Origin: Nitrogeniibacter sp050293885
GTDB taxonomy: Bacteria > Pseudomonadota > Gammaproteobacteria > Burkholderiales > Rhodocyclaceae
Assembly (NCBI GenBank): GCA_050293885.1
Contig: JBNKNO010000093.1
Span: 1 to 6,067 of the forward strand
Reading direction: 5' to 3'
Length of the DNA: 6,067 nucleotides
Below are positions 1 through 6,067 of the stretch, one piece after another (positions within the stretch are counted from its first letter, which is position 1; each line of letters opens with the position of its first letter). Below the pieces are notes generated by a model, which was not told the origin of the DNA, made no database searches, and saw only the letters and a program-made list of their open reading frames with translations. Made by a program: the position numbers and the translations under genes.

Positions 1-2
1 CC

Positions 3-18
3 ACGGGCGCTCGCCCGT
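3..18. repeat. Short GC-rich palindrome downstream of the thioesterase gene
   Basis: ACGGGCG (3-9) and CGCCCGT (12-18) are perfect 7-bp inverted arms around CT. They lie 25 bp beyond the stop of the last gene in the cluster. The position would suit a terminator hairpin on the minus strand, but the sequence where a T-run would appear lies outside the window and the loop is very tight. The other bases in 1-43 show nothing recognisable. Confidence 0.35.
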
Positions 19-43
19 TGATCACCATCGGCCACGCGCGTGT

Positions 44-445
44 TCATGCGTGCGGCGGAATCTCTCGTTTCATCCCTTCCTGGCTGACCGCAACGTAGGT
101 CAGCCGCGCTTCGGTCACCTTGACCACGATCGGGTTTTCGGGGTGTCGCTCGGCATACACCTCGACATCCACGGTGACCGAGGTGCGCCCCACCGAAACC
201 ACCTCGGCATAGAAACTCACCAGATCGCCGACCGAAATCGGCTGCTTGAACAGGAAGGAATTGACCGCCACCGTCGCCACACGCCCCCGGGCCCGGCGCA
301 TGGCGGGGATCGCCCCGGCGATGTCCACCTGCGCCATGATCCAGCCGCCGAAGATGTCGCCGAACTGATTGGCGTCGGCCGGCATGGTCATGACCTGCAG
401 GACGGGCACGCGATCCGCCGGCAAGGTGGCGATGTGGTCAGTCAT
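44..445 (-). CDS. yciA: YciA-type acyl-CoA thioesterase (hotdog fold)
   Basis: Predicted cytoplasmic hydrolase that splits acyl-CoA into free acid and CoA. The 133-residue product has the length of E. coli YciA (about 132 aa) and aligns with it end to end. The segment GDIFGGWIMAQVDIAGAI (about residues 29-46) is the family signature. Asp41 in QVDIAGA matches the catalytic Asp44 of Haemophilus YciA, as recalled from the family. The later blocks KQPISVGDLV and EARLTYVAV also match. Start choice: an in-frame GTG exists at 451, but it overlaps the Shine-Dalgarno AGGAAG at 456-451. The ATG at 445 sits 5 nt after that motif and is the better start. The gene lies 24 bp after fadJ and is probably co-transcribed with it. 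Its likely role is to recycle CoA or relieve accumulation of acyl-CoA during beta-oxidation; the exact chain-length preference cannot be read from the sequence. The family call is firm and the physiological role is inference. Confidence 0.93.
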   Translation of the reverse strand: MTDHIATLPADRVPVLQVMTMPADANQFGDIFGGWIMAQVDIAGAIPAMRRARGRVATVAVNSFLFKQPISVGDLVSFYAEVVSVGRTSVTVDVEVYAERHPENPIVVKVTEARLTYVAVSQEGMKREIPPHA

Positions 446-450
446 GGACA

Positions 451-456
451 CTTCCT
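451..456 (-). promoter_or_regulatory. Shine-Dalgarno site of the thioesterase gene
   Basis: The minus strand reads AGGAAG, then TGTCC, then ATG (445). The spacing fits a ribosome binding site for the ATG and excludes the overlapping upstream GTG (449-451) as the main start. It lies in the 24-bp gap after the fadJ stop. Confidence 0.75.
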
Positions 457-469
457 GTCGTAACGTGGC

Positions 470-2419
470 TCATGCGGGCAAGCCCGGCACCGTATCGGCG
501 CGATGTTGAAGATAGTGCAAGGGGCCGCCGCGGAACGGCGCGAAGCCGGTGCCGAAGATCACGCCGGCATCGGCCAGCTCGGCATCGGCCACGACCCCGG
601 CATCCACACAGCGCTGCGCGGCTTGCAACAATGGAGAAATAATACGCGCCGACAACCCGGACGGCATTTCTTCATTGTCATTTTTCTGCGCTTTGCCGTC
701 TTTCCACACGTAAAAACCTTCGCCGCTCTTGCGCCCCAGCTTTCCAGCCGCCACCTTGTCCATCAGCACGCGCGGTGGCGTGGCGTCGGGACCGGCGAGC
801 GTCTTGCCGGCGGCCACGGCGATGTCGAGACCGACGGTATCGACGAGTTCCACCGGCCCCATCGGCATGCCGAATTCGACCAACGCGCGATCGATGGCTT
901 CGGGGGCGACGCCTTCATCCACACAGCGCAGCGCTTCGTGCATGTAGGGGCCGAGCACGGCATTGACGAGGAAGCCCGGCGCGCTCTTGACCGGTAGCGG
1001 CAGCTTGTCGATCTTGCGCACGAAACCGGCGGCGCGTTGCAGCACGTTGGCGTCCGACTGCTCACCCGCGACCACTTCGACCAGCGGCAGCATCGCCACC
1101 GGGTTGAAAAAGTGAATGCCGACGAGACGAGACGGGTCGTCAAGCGCCACGGCAATGTCTTCGATGCGCAGGCTGGAGGTGTTGGTCGCCAGCACGGCGT
1201 CGGCCTTGGCGCGTTTTTCGACATCGGCGAACAGACGGCGCTTGACCTCGAGATCTTCGAAAATGGCTTCGATGATGACGTCGGCCTTGGCGATGCCATG
1301 GCCGTCGGGGTCGGGAATGAGCCGGTCCAGCGTGAAGCGCACTTGCGCCCGGTCGCCACGATGCTTTTTCGCGTAGAGCTTTTGCGCACGCGCCACGGCG
1401 GGGGCAATGCGTTCGACCGACTGATCCTGCAGCGTCACCGTCATGCCGCGCAGCGCGCACCAGGCGGCAATGTCACCGCCCATCACCCCGGCGCCGATCA
1501 CATGCACCCGCTGGGGGGCAAAATCGCTTTCCTTGCCGAAGCCCTTGAGCCGCTCCTGCAGAAAGAACACGCGGATGAGATTCTTCACCGTCGGCGAGCG
1601 GAAGATCGCGTCGAGCGAGGCGGAATCGTCGGCCGGCACGGCCAGCGCGTTGCCGCCGTATTTGGCCCAGGTGTCGATGATGGCGTAGGGCGCAGGGTAG
1701 TGTTCGGGCGGCGCCTTGGCCGCCACCTGCTTGCGCGCCTTGCCGGCCACCACCGATTTGAGCGGGCCGGCCATGAGCTTCTGCAGCCAGGGCAGTTCGC
1801 GCTTCGGCGCACCCGACAGCACCAGGGTGCGCGCGGCGTTGTGCATCACGCGCGGTGGCACGGCGGCATCCACCAAACCGATGCGCTTGGCGCGCTTGGC
1901 GTCCATGCCTTTGCCGGTGAGCATCATATCGAGCGCCGCCGCCGGGCCGACCACCTCGGGCAGGCGCTTCATGCCGCCCCAGCCCGGCACGATGCCGAGC
2001 ATCACTTCAGGCAGAGCCAGCCGGGTGCCCGGCTCGTCCACCGCGATGCGGTAGCGGCAGGCGAGCGACAACTCCAGCCCCCCGCCCATGCAATGGCCGC
2101 GAATGAGCGCCAGCGTGGGATAACTCACCTGCGCCAGCCGGTTGAAGATGTCCCAGCCGCGCTTGACCAGTTCGCGCGCACCGTCGGCGGAATCGATGTG
2201 CGTGAATTCCTCGATGTTGGCGCCGGCGATGAAGCCGGCCGGCTTGGCCGAGGCAATCACCAGCGCGCGCGGCGCGGCGGCGGAGAGGGCCGACAGCATA
2301 TGGTCGAACTCCGACATGGCCTCGGTCGACAGCGTGTTGGTGGCGCTGTCGGCGGTGTCGAAATCGAGCCACGCGATGCCGTCGTCGTCACGGTTGAGTC
2401 GCCAATGTTTGTAGGTCAT
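470..2419 (-). CDS. fadJ: FadJ-like fatty oxidation complex alpha subunit: enoyl-CoA hydratase / 3-hydroxyacyl-CoA dehydrogenase
   Basis: Bifunctional enzyme that hydrates 2-enoyl-CoA and oxidises the resulting 3-hydroxyacyl-CoA with NAD+. The 649-aa product starts with a crotonase domain (about 1-200). This has the oxyanion-hole segment FIAGANIEEF (63-72) and Glu116 in GGGLELSLAC and Glu138 in LPEVMLG, which match the two catalytic glutamates of FadB (119 and 139). After a linker comes the dehydrogenase: Rossmann motif GAGVMGG (309-315), TNTSSL (412-417), and catalytic His436 in GIHFFNP with Glu448 in LVEVV. The 12-residue spacing of His and Glu equals that of FadB. C-terminal 3HCDH repeats follow (about 480-635). 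Sequence details (FIAGANI, GGGLELSLAC, MLTGK, AGPL) favour FadJ over FadB. The protein ends about 24 residues after the FRGGP motif and lacks the roughly 40-residue tail of E. coli FadJ. Start: the frame stays open to 2569, but homology begins at MTYKHWRL and GAAGAGA lies 7 nt upstream of ATG 2419. The partner is FadI, encoded just upstream. Confidence 0.95.
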   Translation of the reverse strand: MTYKHWRLNRDDDGIAWLDFDTADSATNTLSTEAMSEFDHMLSALSAAAPRALVIASAKPAGFIAGANIEEFTHIDSADGARELVKRGWDIFNRLAQVSYPTLALIRGHCMGGGLELSLACRYRIAVDEPGTRLALPEVMLGIVPGWGGMKRLPEVVGPAAALDMMLTGKGMDAKRAKRIGLVDAAVPPRVMHNAARTLVLSGAPKRELPWLQKLMAGPLKSVVAGKARKQVAAKAPPEHYPAPYAIIDTWAKYGGNALAVPADDSASLDAIFRSPTVKNLIRVFFLQERLKGFGKESDFAPQRVHVIGAGVMGGDIAAWCALRGMTVTLQDQSVERIAPAVARAQKLYAKKHRGDRAQVRFTLDRLIPDPDGHGIAKADVIIEAIFEDLEVKRRLFADVEKRAKADAVLATNTSSLRIEDIAVALDDPSRLVGIHFFNPVAMLPLVEVVAGEQSDANVLQRAAGFVRKIDKLPLPVKSAPGFLVNAVLGPYMHEALRCVDEGVAPEAIDRALVEFGMPMGPVELVDTVGLDIAVAAGKTLAGPDATPPRVLMDKVAAGKLGRKSGEGFYVWKDGKAQKNDNEEMPSGLSARIISPLLQAAQRCVDAGVVADAELADAGVIFGTGFAPFRGGPLHYLQHRADTVPGLPA

Positions 2420-2426
2420 GCGCGAG

Positions 2427-2433
2427 TCTCTTC
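2427..2433 (-). promoter_or_regulatory. Shine-Dalgarno-like site of fadJ
   Basis: The minus strand reads GAAGAGA followed by a 7-nt spacer and the ATG at 2419. It is only a partial match to the consensus, but it is well placed. It supports the start at MTYKHW over a 50-codon upstream extension that would run into the end of fadI and has no visible family similarity. Confidence 0.55.
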
Positions 2434-2468
2434 GGCGTGCATCCGGTCGGCAGGACGCGCGAACAAGG

Positions 2469-2532
2469 TTACGGTGGGCGCAGGTCTTGGCAACATGCAG
2501 GGGAGCGTCGCCGCCACCTGCGCCAACCGTAA
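2469..2532. repeat. Long imperfect inverted repeat in the fadI-fadJ gap
   Basis: The left arm at 2469-2485 reads TTACGGTGGGCGCAGGT on the plus strand. The right arm at 2516-2532 reads TTACGGTTGGCGCAGGT on the minus strand. The arms are 17 bp with one mismatch and are separated by 30 bp (2486-2515). In the mRNA this could fold into a stem with a 30-nt loop, beginning 17 nt after the fadI stop and ending 49 nt before the fadJ ATG. No T-run follows it in the fadJ direction (CCTTGTTC), so it does not look like an intrinsic terminator. It could be a pair of operator half-sites (centres about 47 bp apart), an mRNA-stabilising hairpin between cistrons, or a member of a dispersed palindromic repeat family. 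The remainder of the 130-bp gap (2420-2549) shows only the fadJ ribosome binding site; no convincing promoter was seen. Confidence 0.8.
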
Positions 2533-2549
2533 GCGTTGCGATGGCGTCA

Positions 2550-3854
2550 TCATGACGACACCGCTTCAATCAACATGGCGCCGCCCTGGCCGCCGCCGAT
2601 GCAGATGCTGGCCATGCCGCGCGACTTGTGTTCGCGGCGCAGCGATTCGAGCACATGCAGCACGATGCGCGCACCGCTCGCACCCACCGGATGCCCTTGG
2701 GCGATGGCGCCGCCATCGACGTTCAGGCGGGATTCGTCCAGCGCCCCGAGGGCATCTTTCAGCCCCAACTCGTCGCGACAATAATCCGCGTCCTGCCAGG
2801 CACGCAGGCAGGCGATCACTTGCGCGGCAAAGGCTTCGTTGATCTCCCAAAGGTCGAGATCGTTAAGCCCGAGGCCGTGACGCTGCAGGATGGGGGTGAC
2901 CGCGTGCACCGGCCCCAGCCCCATCTGCTCCGGCGCCAGACCGGCCCATTGGCTATCGACGATCTTGCCGATGGGGGTGAGCCCGTGGCGCTCGACCGCC
3001 GCCTCCGAGGCCAGCACCAACCAGGTGGCGCCGTCGGTGATCTGCGAACTGTTACCGGCCGTCACGCGGCCATATTTCTTGTCGAAGAAGGGACGCAGCT
3101 TGGCCAGATTGGCGGCGGTGGAATCGGCGCGCACGCCGTCGTCCTGGTCGAGCACCGTGCCATCCGGGCCGATCAGCGGCACGATTTCGCCAAAATGCCC
3201 GGCTGCTTGCGCCGCCCGCACCTTCTCGTGACTGCGCGCGGCAAAGGCGTCCATGTCCTCGCGGGTGATGCCGAATTTCCACGCCAGGTTCTCCGCGGTC
3301 TGCCCCATGAGCTGGCCGCATATCGGATCGGTCAGCCCCTTGACGATGCCGATGACCGGCGCCAGATAACCGAACTTGAACTTGCGCAGCGCCGCCAGTT
3401 TTTGCCCGACGGTCTTGGTCGCGTACCAGCCGGAGAGCCAGCGCACCATCGCATCCGACAGCAACAGCGGCGCGCGCGACAAGGCGTCGACGCCACCGGC
3501 CAGCACCAGATCCGATCGACCGGCCTGAATATTGACCATCGCCGAGTCGAGCGCCTGCATGCCGCTGGCGCAATTGCGCATCACCGTCCAGCCCGGCACC
3601 TTGTTGCCGCAGCCCATGCGCAGCGCCACCACGCGGCCGATGTTGACCTCGTCCGGCGCGGGGCTGGCGCAGCCGAGGATCACTTCGTCGAGCTGGTCGG
3701 GCGCAAAGGCCTGACGCGCCAGCAGCGACGTGCCGGTCATGGTCGCCAGATCCGAGGCCGCGAACGGCCCCGGCGTGTTGCGCGATTTCAGAAACGGCGA
3801 TCGCGCGCCATCGACGATGTAGACGGGCGGTTTTTTGCGTGCGCGAGCGTTCAT
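2550..3854 (-). CDS. fadI: FadI-like 3-ketoacyl-CoA thiolase (fatty oxidation complex beta subunit)
   Basis: Thiolase that cleaves 3-ketoacyl-CoA with CoA to acetyl-CoA and a shortened acyl-CoA. At 434 aa it has the length of E. coli FadI (436) and not of FadA (387). It carries the longer central loop region of FadI-type enzymes (about 130-190, including GQTAENLAWKFGITRE). Catalytic residues are visible: nucleophile Cys95 in NCASGMQAL, the NEAFAAQ motif (339-345), His388 in GGAIAQGHPVGASGAR and Cys418 in CIGGGQGGAM. No signal peptide or membrane segment is apparent, so it is cytosolic. The ATG at 3854 overlaps the fadE stop by 4 nt (ATGA), which points to translational coupling. GAGG lies 4 nt upstream, inside the fadE tail. 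It is expected to pair with the FadJ product encoded downstream. An acetyl-CoA acetyltransferase label is possible in automated annotation, but the context favours beta-oxidation. Confidence 0.93.
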   Translation of the reverse strand: MNARARKKPPVYIVDGARSPFLKSRNTPGPFAASDLATMTGTSLLARQAFAPDQLDEVILGCASPAPDEVNIGRVVALRMGCGNKVPGWTVMRNCASGMQALDSAMVNIQAGRSDLVLAGGVDALSRAPLLLSDAMVRWLSGWYATKTVGQKLAALRKFKFGYLAPVIGIVKGLTDPICGQLMGQTAENLAWKFGITREDMDAFAARSHEKVRAAQAAGHFGEIVPLIGPDGTVLDQDDGVRADSTAANLAKLRPFFDKKYGRVTAGNSSQITDGATWLVLASEAAVERHGLTPIGKIVDSQWAGLAPEQMGLGPVHAVTPILQRHGLGLNDLDLWEINEAFAAQVIACLRAWQDADYCRDELGLKDALGALDESRLNVDGGAIAQGHPVGASGARIVLHVLESLRREHKSRGMASICIGGGQGGAMLIEAVSS

Positions 3855-6067
3855 GCCGCCTCGCGTCGCTGTTGCTGATCGTCGTCCGCCATGTCGGCCA
3901 GCGCCTCGCGCAGACCGAAGTCGTAGGGGAAGTCGTCGACGCGAATCACCTTGTCGCGCAGCTCGCCCTTGCGCTGGAGCAGCGCCAGTTCCTCGTCGGA
4001 AATCACACCCGCCTCGTGGGCCCGCACGTACAAGGCGTCGACCCCGCCGCCGACCAGCAAGCCGGGCTCGAAGGCACCGCTGCGCACCGCCTGCTTGACC
4101 CGGGCCTCGATGGGCTCGGCATTGATGGTGGCCACCAGCGCGGCCTCGAGCACACCGACCGGATCGTCCTCATTGTCCGGCGCGTACGAATCGGCAATCA
4201 GACGATCTCGCGTGGGCGAAGGCTCGATGAGCAGGCGCGCCACCTCGTGGCCGAGCTTGTCACTCGGCACGACATAGGGCCGGCCCAGCGGGAACACGAC
4301 AATGCGGCGCAGGACGGCGGCGAACAGTTTGTTGGGGAAGTTGGCAATCGCCCCTTCGAAGGCGTTCTGCGCCTTGAACATCGCATCCCACACGGCCCAG
4401 TGCATGAGCGGCGCATCCGCCGCCTGGCAGCCTTCGGCCTGATAGCGCTTGAGCGTGGCCGACACCAGATACATGAGCGAGAGAATGTCGCCCAGGCGCG
4501 CCGAGAGCTTCTCCTTGCGCTTGAGGGCACCGCCCATGGTGCCCATGGAGATGTCGGAGAGAAAGGCAAACGCCGCCGAGTAGCGCGTGAGCTGCTGGTA
4601 ATAGCGCTTGGCTTCGGGCGCGATGTCCGCGGGCACCTTGACGAAGTGCGAACCGGTCAGCCCCATCACCACCGCACGCGCCGCATTGTGGATGGTGTAT
4701 CCCACATGGCCCCACAAAGCAGCGTCGAAGGCATCCAGATCGTTGTCCTGCGCGGCGTGCATTTCCTTGAGCACATAGGGGTGGCAACGCACGGCCCCCT
4801 GGCCGAAGAGGATCAGACTACGGGTGAGAATGTTGGCGCCTTCGACGGTGATGCCGACCGGAATCTGCTCATAGGCGCGACCGAGGAAGTTCTGCGGCCC
4901 GAGGCAGATGCCCTTGCCGCCGATCACGTCCATGCCGTCGTTGACGGTCTGGCGGGCGCGTTCGGTGACGTGATACTTGACGATCGCCGAGACCACCGAC
5001 GGCTTCTCGCCCTGATCGACCGCGCCGGCGGTAAACACGCGCGCGGCATCGCTCATGTAGGTATTGGCACCGATGCGCGTGAGCGCTTCTTCGACGCCTT
5101 CGAATCGACCGATGGCGGTCTTGAACTGGTAGCGCACGCGGGCATAGGCACCGACGGTACGCGCGGTGAGCTTCTGCATGCCGGTGTTGGAACCGGGCAG
5201 CGAAATCGAGCGCCCGGCCGCCAGCGACTCCATCAGCATGCGCCAACCCTGCCCGGCCATCTTCGGCCCGCCGATGATGAATTCGAGCGGCATGAACACG
5301 TCTTCACCGCGAATCGGGCCGTTCATCCACACCGCATTGAGCGGGAAGTGACGGCGACCGATATCGACGCCGGGGTGGTTCCACGGCACCAGCGCGCAAG
5401 TGATGCCGATATCTTCCGTCTCACCCAGCAGGTGATCCGGATCGAACAGGCGGAAGGCCAGGCCGAACACCGTGCACACCGGCGCCAGCGTGATGTAGCG
5501 CTTGTCGAAACTGACGCGCATGCCGAGCACTTCCTCGCCCTTCCACATGCCCTTGCAGATCACGCCGGCATCGGGAATGGAAGCGGCGTCGGAACCGGCC
5601 CACGGGCTGGTGAGCGCAAAGGCGGGAATCTCCTGCCCCGCCGCCAGCCGCGGCAGATAGTGGTTCTTCTGCTCGTCGGTGCCGTAGTGCAGCAGCAGTT
5701 CGGCCGGGCCGAGCGAGTTGGGCACCATCACCGTCACCGCCGCTTCGGACGAACGCGTGGACAGTTTGGTGACCACCTGCGAGTGCGCGTAGGCCGAGAA
5801 GCCCTTGCCGCCATAGGCTTTGGGGATGATCATCCCGAGAAAACCCTGCGACTTGATGTAGTTCCACGTTTCGAGCGACAGATCCTGACGCTGCGTGTTG
5901 TTCCAGTCCTCGGTCAGTCGACACAACTCGCTCGTCTGCACATCGAGAAACTGCTGCTCTTCGTCGGAGAGCGTCGGCCACGGATAGGCGCGCATCTTCT
6001 CCCAGTCGGGCTTGCCGGCAAACAGGTCGCCCTCCCACCACACGGTACCGGCCTCAAGCGCATCCTT
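3851..6067 (-). CDS. fadE: FadE-type acyl-CoA dehydrogenase, 5' end beyond the window
   Basis: FAD-dependent dehydrogenase that converts acyl-CoA to trans-2-enoyl-CoA, the first step of beta-oxidation. The window holds 738 codons plus stop. In-window residues (numbered from the edge) include FALTSPWAGSD (150-160, the flavin/substrate loop), GGPKMAGQGWRML (266-278), GGKGI (383-387) and ITVEGANILTRS, whose Glu409 sits where acyl-CoA dehydrogenases carry their catalytic glutamate. The C-terminal third (from about 490) is the extra FadE-specific domain (DUF1974 type), ending in VDDFPYDFGL and a polar tail. The GTG at 6043 is not the start: the frame continues to the edge as KDALEAGTV before WWEGDLF, which aligns with E. 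coli FadE just ahead of its WWEGDLF. Compared with the 814-aa E. coli protein, roughly 85-90 N-terminal residues are missing, the part that holds hydrophobic segments in E. coli. The stop overlaps the fadI start. Confidence 0.95.
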   Translation of the reverse strand, partial: KDALEAGTVWWEGDLFAGKPDWEKMRAYPWPTLSDEEQQFLDVQTSELCRLTEDWNNTQRQDLSLETWNYIKSQGFLGMIIPKAYGGKGFSAYAHSQVVTKLSTRSSEAAVTVMVPNSLGPAELLLHYGTDEQKNHYLPRLAAGQEIPAFALTSPWAGSDAASIPDAGVICKGMWKGEEVLGMRVSFDKRYITLAPVCTVFGLAFRLFDPDHLLGETEDIGITCALVPWNHPGVDIGRRHFPLNAVWMNGPIRGEDVFMPLEFIIGGPKMAGQGWRMLMESLAAGRSISLPGSNTGMQKLTARTVGAYARVRYQFKTAIGRFEGVEEALTRIGANTYMSDAARVFTAGAVDQGEKPSVVSAIVKYHVTERARQTVNDGMDVIGGKGICLGPQNFLGRAYEQIPVGITVEGANILTRSLILFGQGAVRCHPYVLKEMHAAQDNDLDAFDAALWGHVGYTIHNAARAVVMGLTGSHFVKVPADIAPEAKRYYQQLTRYSAAFAFLSDISMGTMGGALKRKEKLSARLGDILSLMYLVSATLKRYQAEGCQAADAPLMHWAVWDAMFKAQNAFEGAIANFPNKLFAAVLRRIVVFPLGRPYVVPSDKLGHEVARLLIEPSPTRDRLIADSYAPDNEDDPVGVLEAALVATINAEPIEARVKQAVRSGAFEPGLLVGGGVDALYVRAHEAGVISDEELALLQRKGELRDKVIRVDDFPYDFGLREALADMADDDQQQRREAA
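3859..3862 (-). promoter_or_regulatory. Shine-Dalgarno site of fadI inside fadE
   Basis: The minus strand reads GAGG, then CGGC, then ATG (3854). The motif falls in the last codons of fadE (Arg-Glu-Ala-Ala-stop). With the ATGA overlap it suggests that ribosomes finishing fadE re-initiate on fadI. Confidence 0.55.

Noticed and set aside
50..463. 137-codon open frame on the plus strand, opposite the thioesterase
   Set aside because: Covers almost exactly the thioesterase gene in antisense. It is His/Arg/Gly-rich with no domain signature.
2466..2493. Possible internal promoter for fadJ: TTGCCA (2493-2488), 16-bp spacer, TAACCT (2471-2466) on the minus strand
   Set aside because: The -35 box fits 5 of 6 positions but the -10 only 3 of 6, which is too weak to call, and the sequence is constrained by the inverted repeat.
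2420..2569. 50-codon N-terminal extension of fadJ
   Set aside because: It would overlap fadI by 20 nt and is rich in Arg, His and Cys without family similarity. Its apparent sequence pattern comes from the inverted repeat, and a placed ribosome binding site favours ATG 2419.
1037..2842. 601-codon open frame on the plus strand, opposite fadJ and the end of fadI
   Set aside because: It lies antisense to a clearly recognised gene. Its translation is rich in Arg, His, Gly and Ala with no family signature, as expected for the shadow frame of a high-GC gene. It also crosses the fadI-fadJ gap without any sign of its own start.
3831..3836. Run of six T (A6 in the fadI coding strand, codons for Lys-Lys)
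   Set aside because: Could be a slippage site in principle, but the frame is intact on both sides and matches the thiolase family, so no frameshift is indicated.
2628..3878. 416-codon open frame on the plus strand, opposite fadI
   Set aside because: Antisense shadow of the thiolase gene, with low-complexity Arg/His/Gln-rich composition and no recognisable domain.

Overview
The window is a high-GC bacterial segment read entirely from the minus strand. It holds one fatty-acid beta-oxidation gene cluster. In transcription order (right to left) the genes are fadE (acyl-CoA dehydrogenase, 5' end outside the window), fadI (3-ketoacyl-CoA thiolase), fadJ (enoyl-CoA hydratase/3-hydroxyacyl-CoA dehydrogenase fusion) and a YciA-type hotdog acyl-CoA thioesterase. 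The protein sequences and the high GC suggest a proteobacterium. My best guess is a betaproteobacterium of the Rhodocyclales type (Azoarcus/Thauera-like), an inference from general resemblance and not a database match.

Layout. Positions 6067-3851 carry the C-terminal nine-tenths of FadE; the frame is open to the window edge. Positions 3854-2550 carry FadI, whose ATG overlaps the fadE stop in an ATGA junction. Positions 2549-2420 are the only sizeable non-coding gap (130 bp). It contains a long imperfect inverted repeat with 17-bp arms and one mismatch. Positions 2419-470 carry FadJ, positions 445-44 the thioesterase, and positions 43-1 a short tail with a small GC-rich palindrome.

Together the products cover the whole spiral: FadE oxidises acyl-CoA to the 2-enoyl-CoA, FadJ hydrates and oxidises it to the 3-ketoacyl-CoA, and FadI cleaves off acetyl-CoA. 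The thioesterase can hydrolyse acyl-CoAs and free CoA. All recognised catalytic residues are present, so the pathway genes look intact. Apart from the gene order, the main item of interest is the inverted repeat between fadI and fadJ. No mobile element, tRNA, rRNA or CRISPR array was seen, and I found no evidence of a novel multi-gene system.
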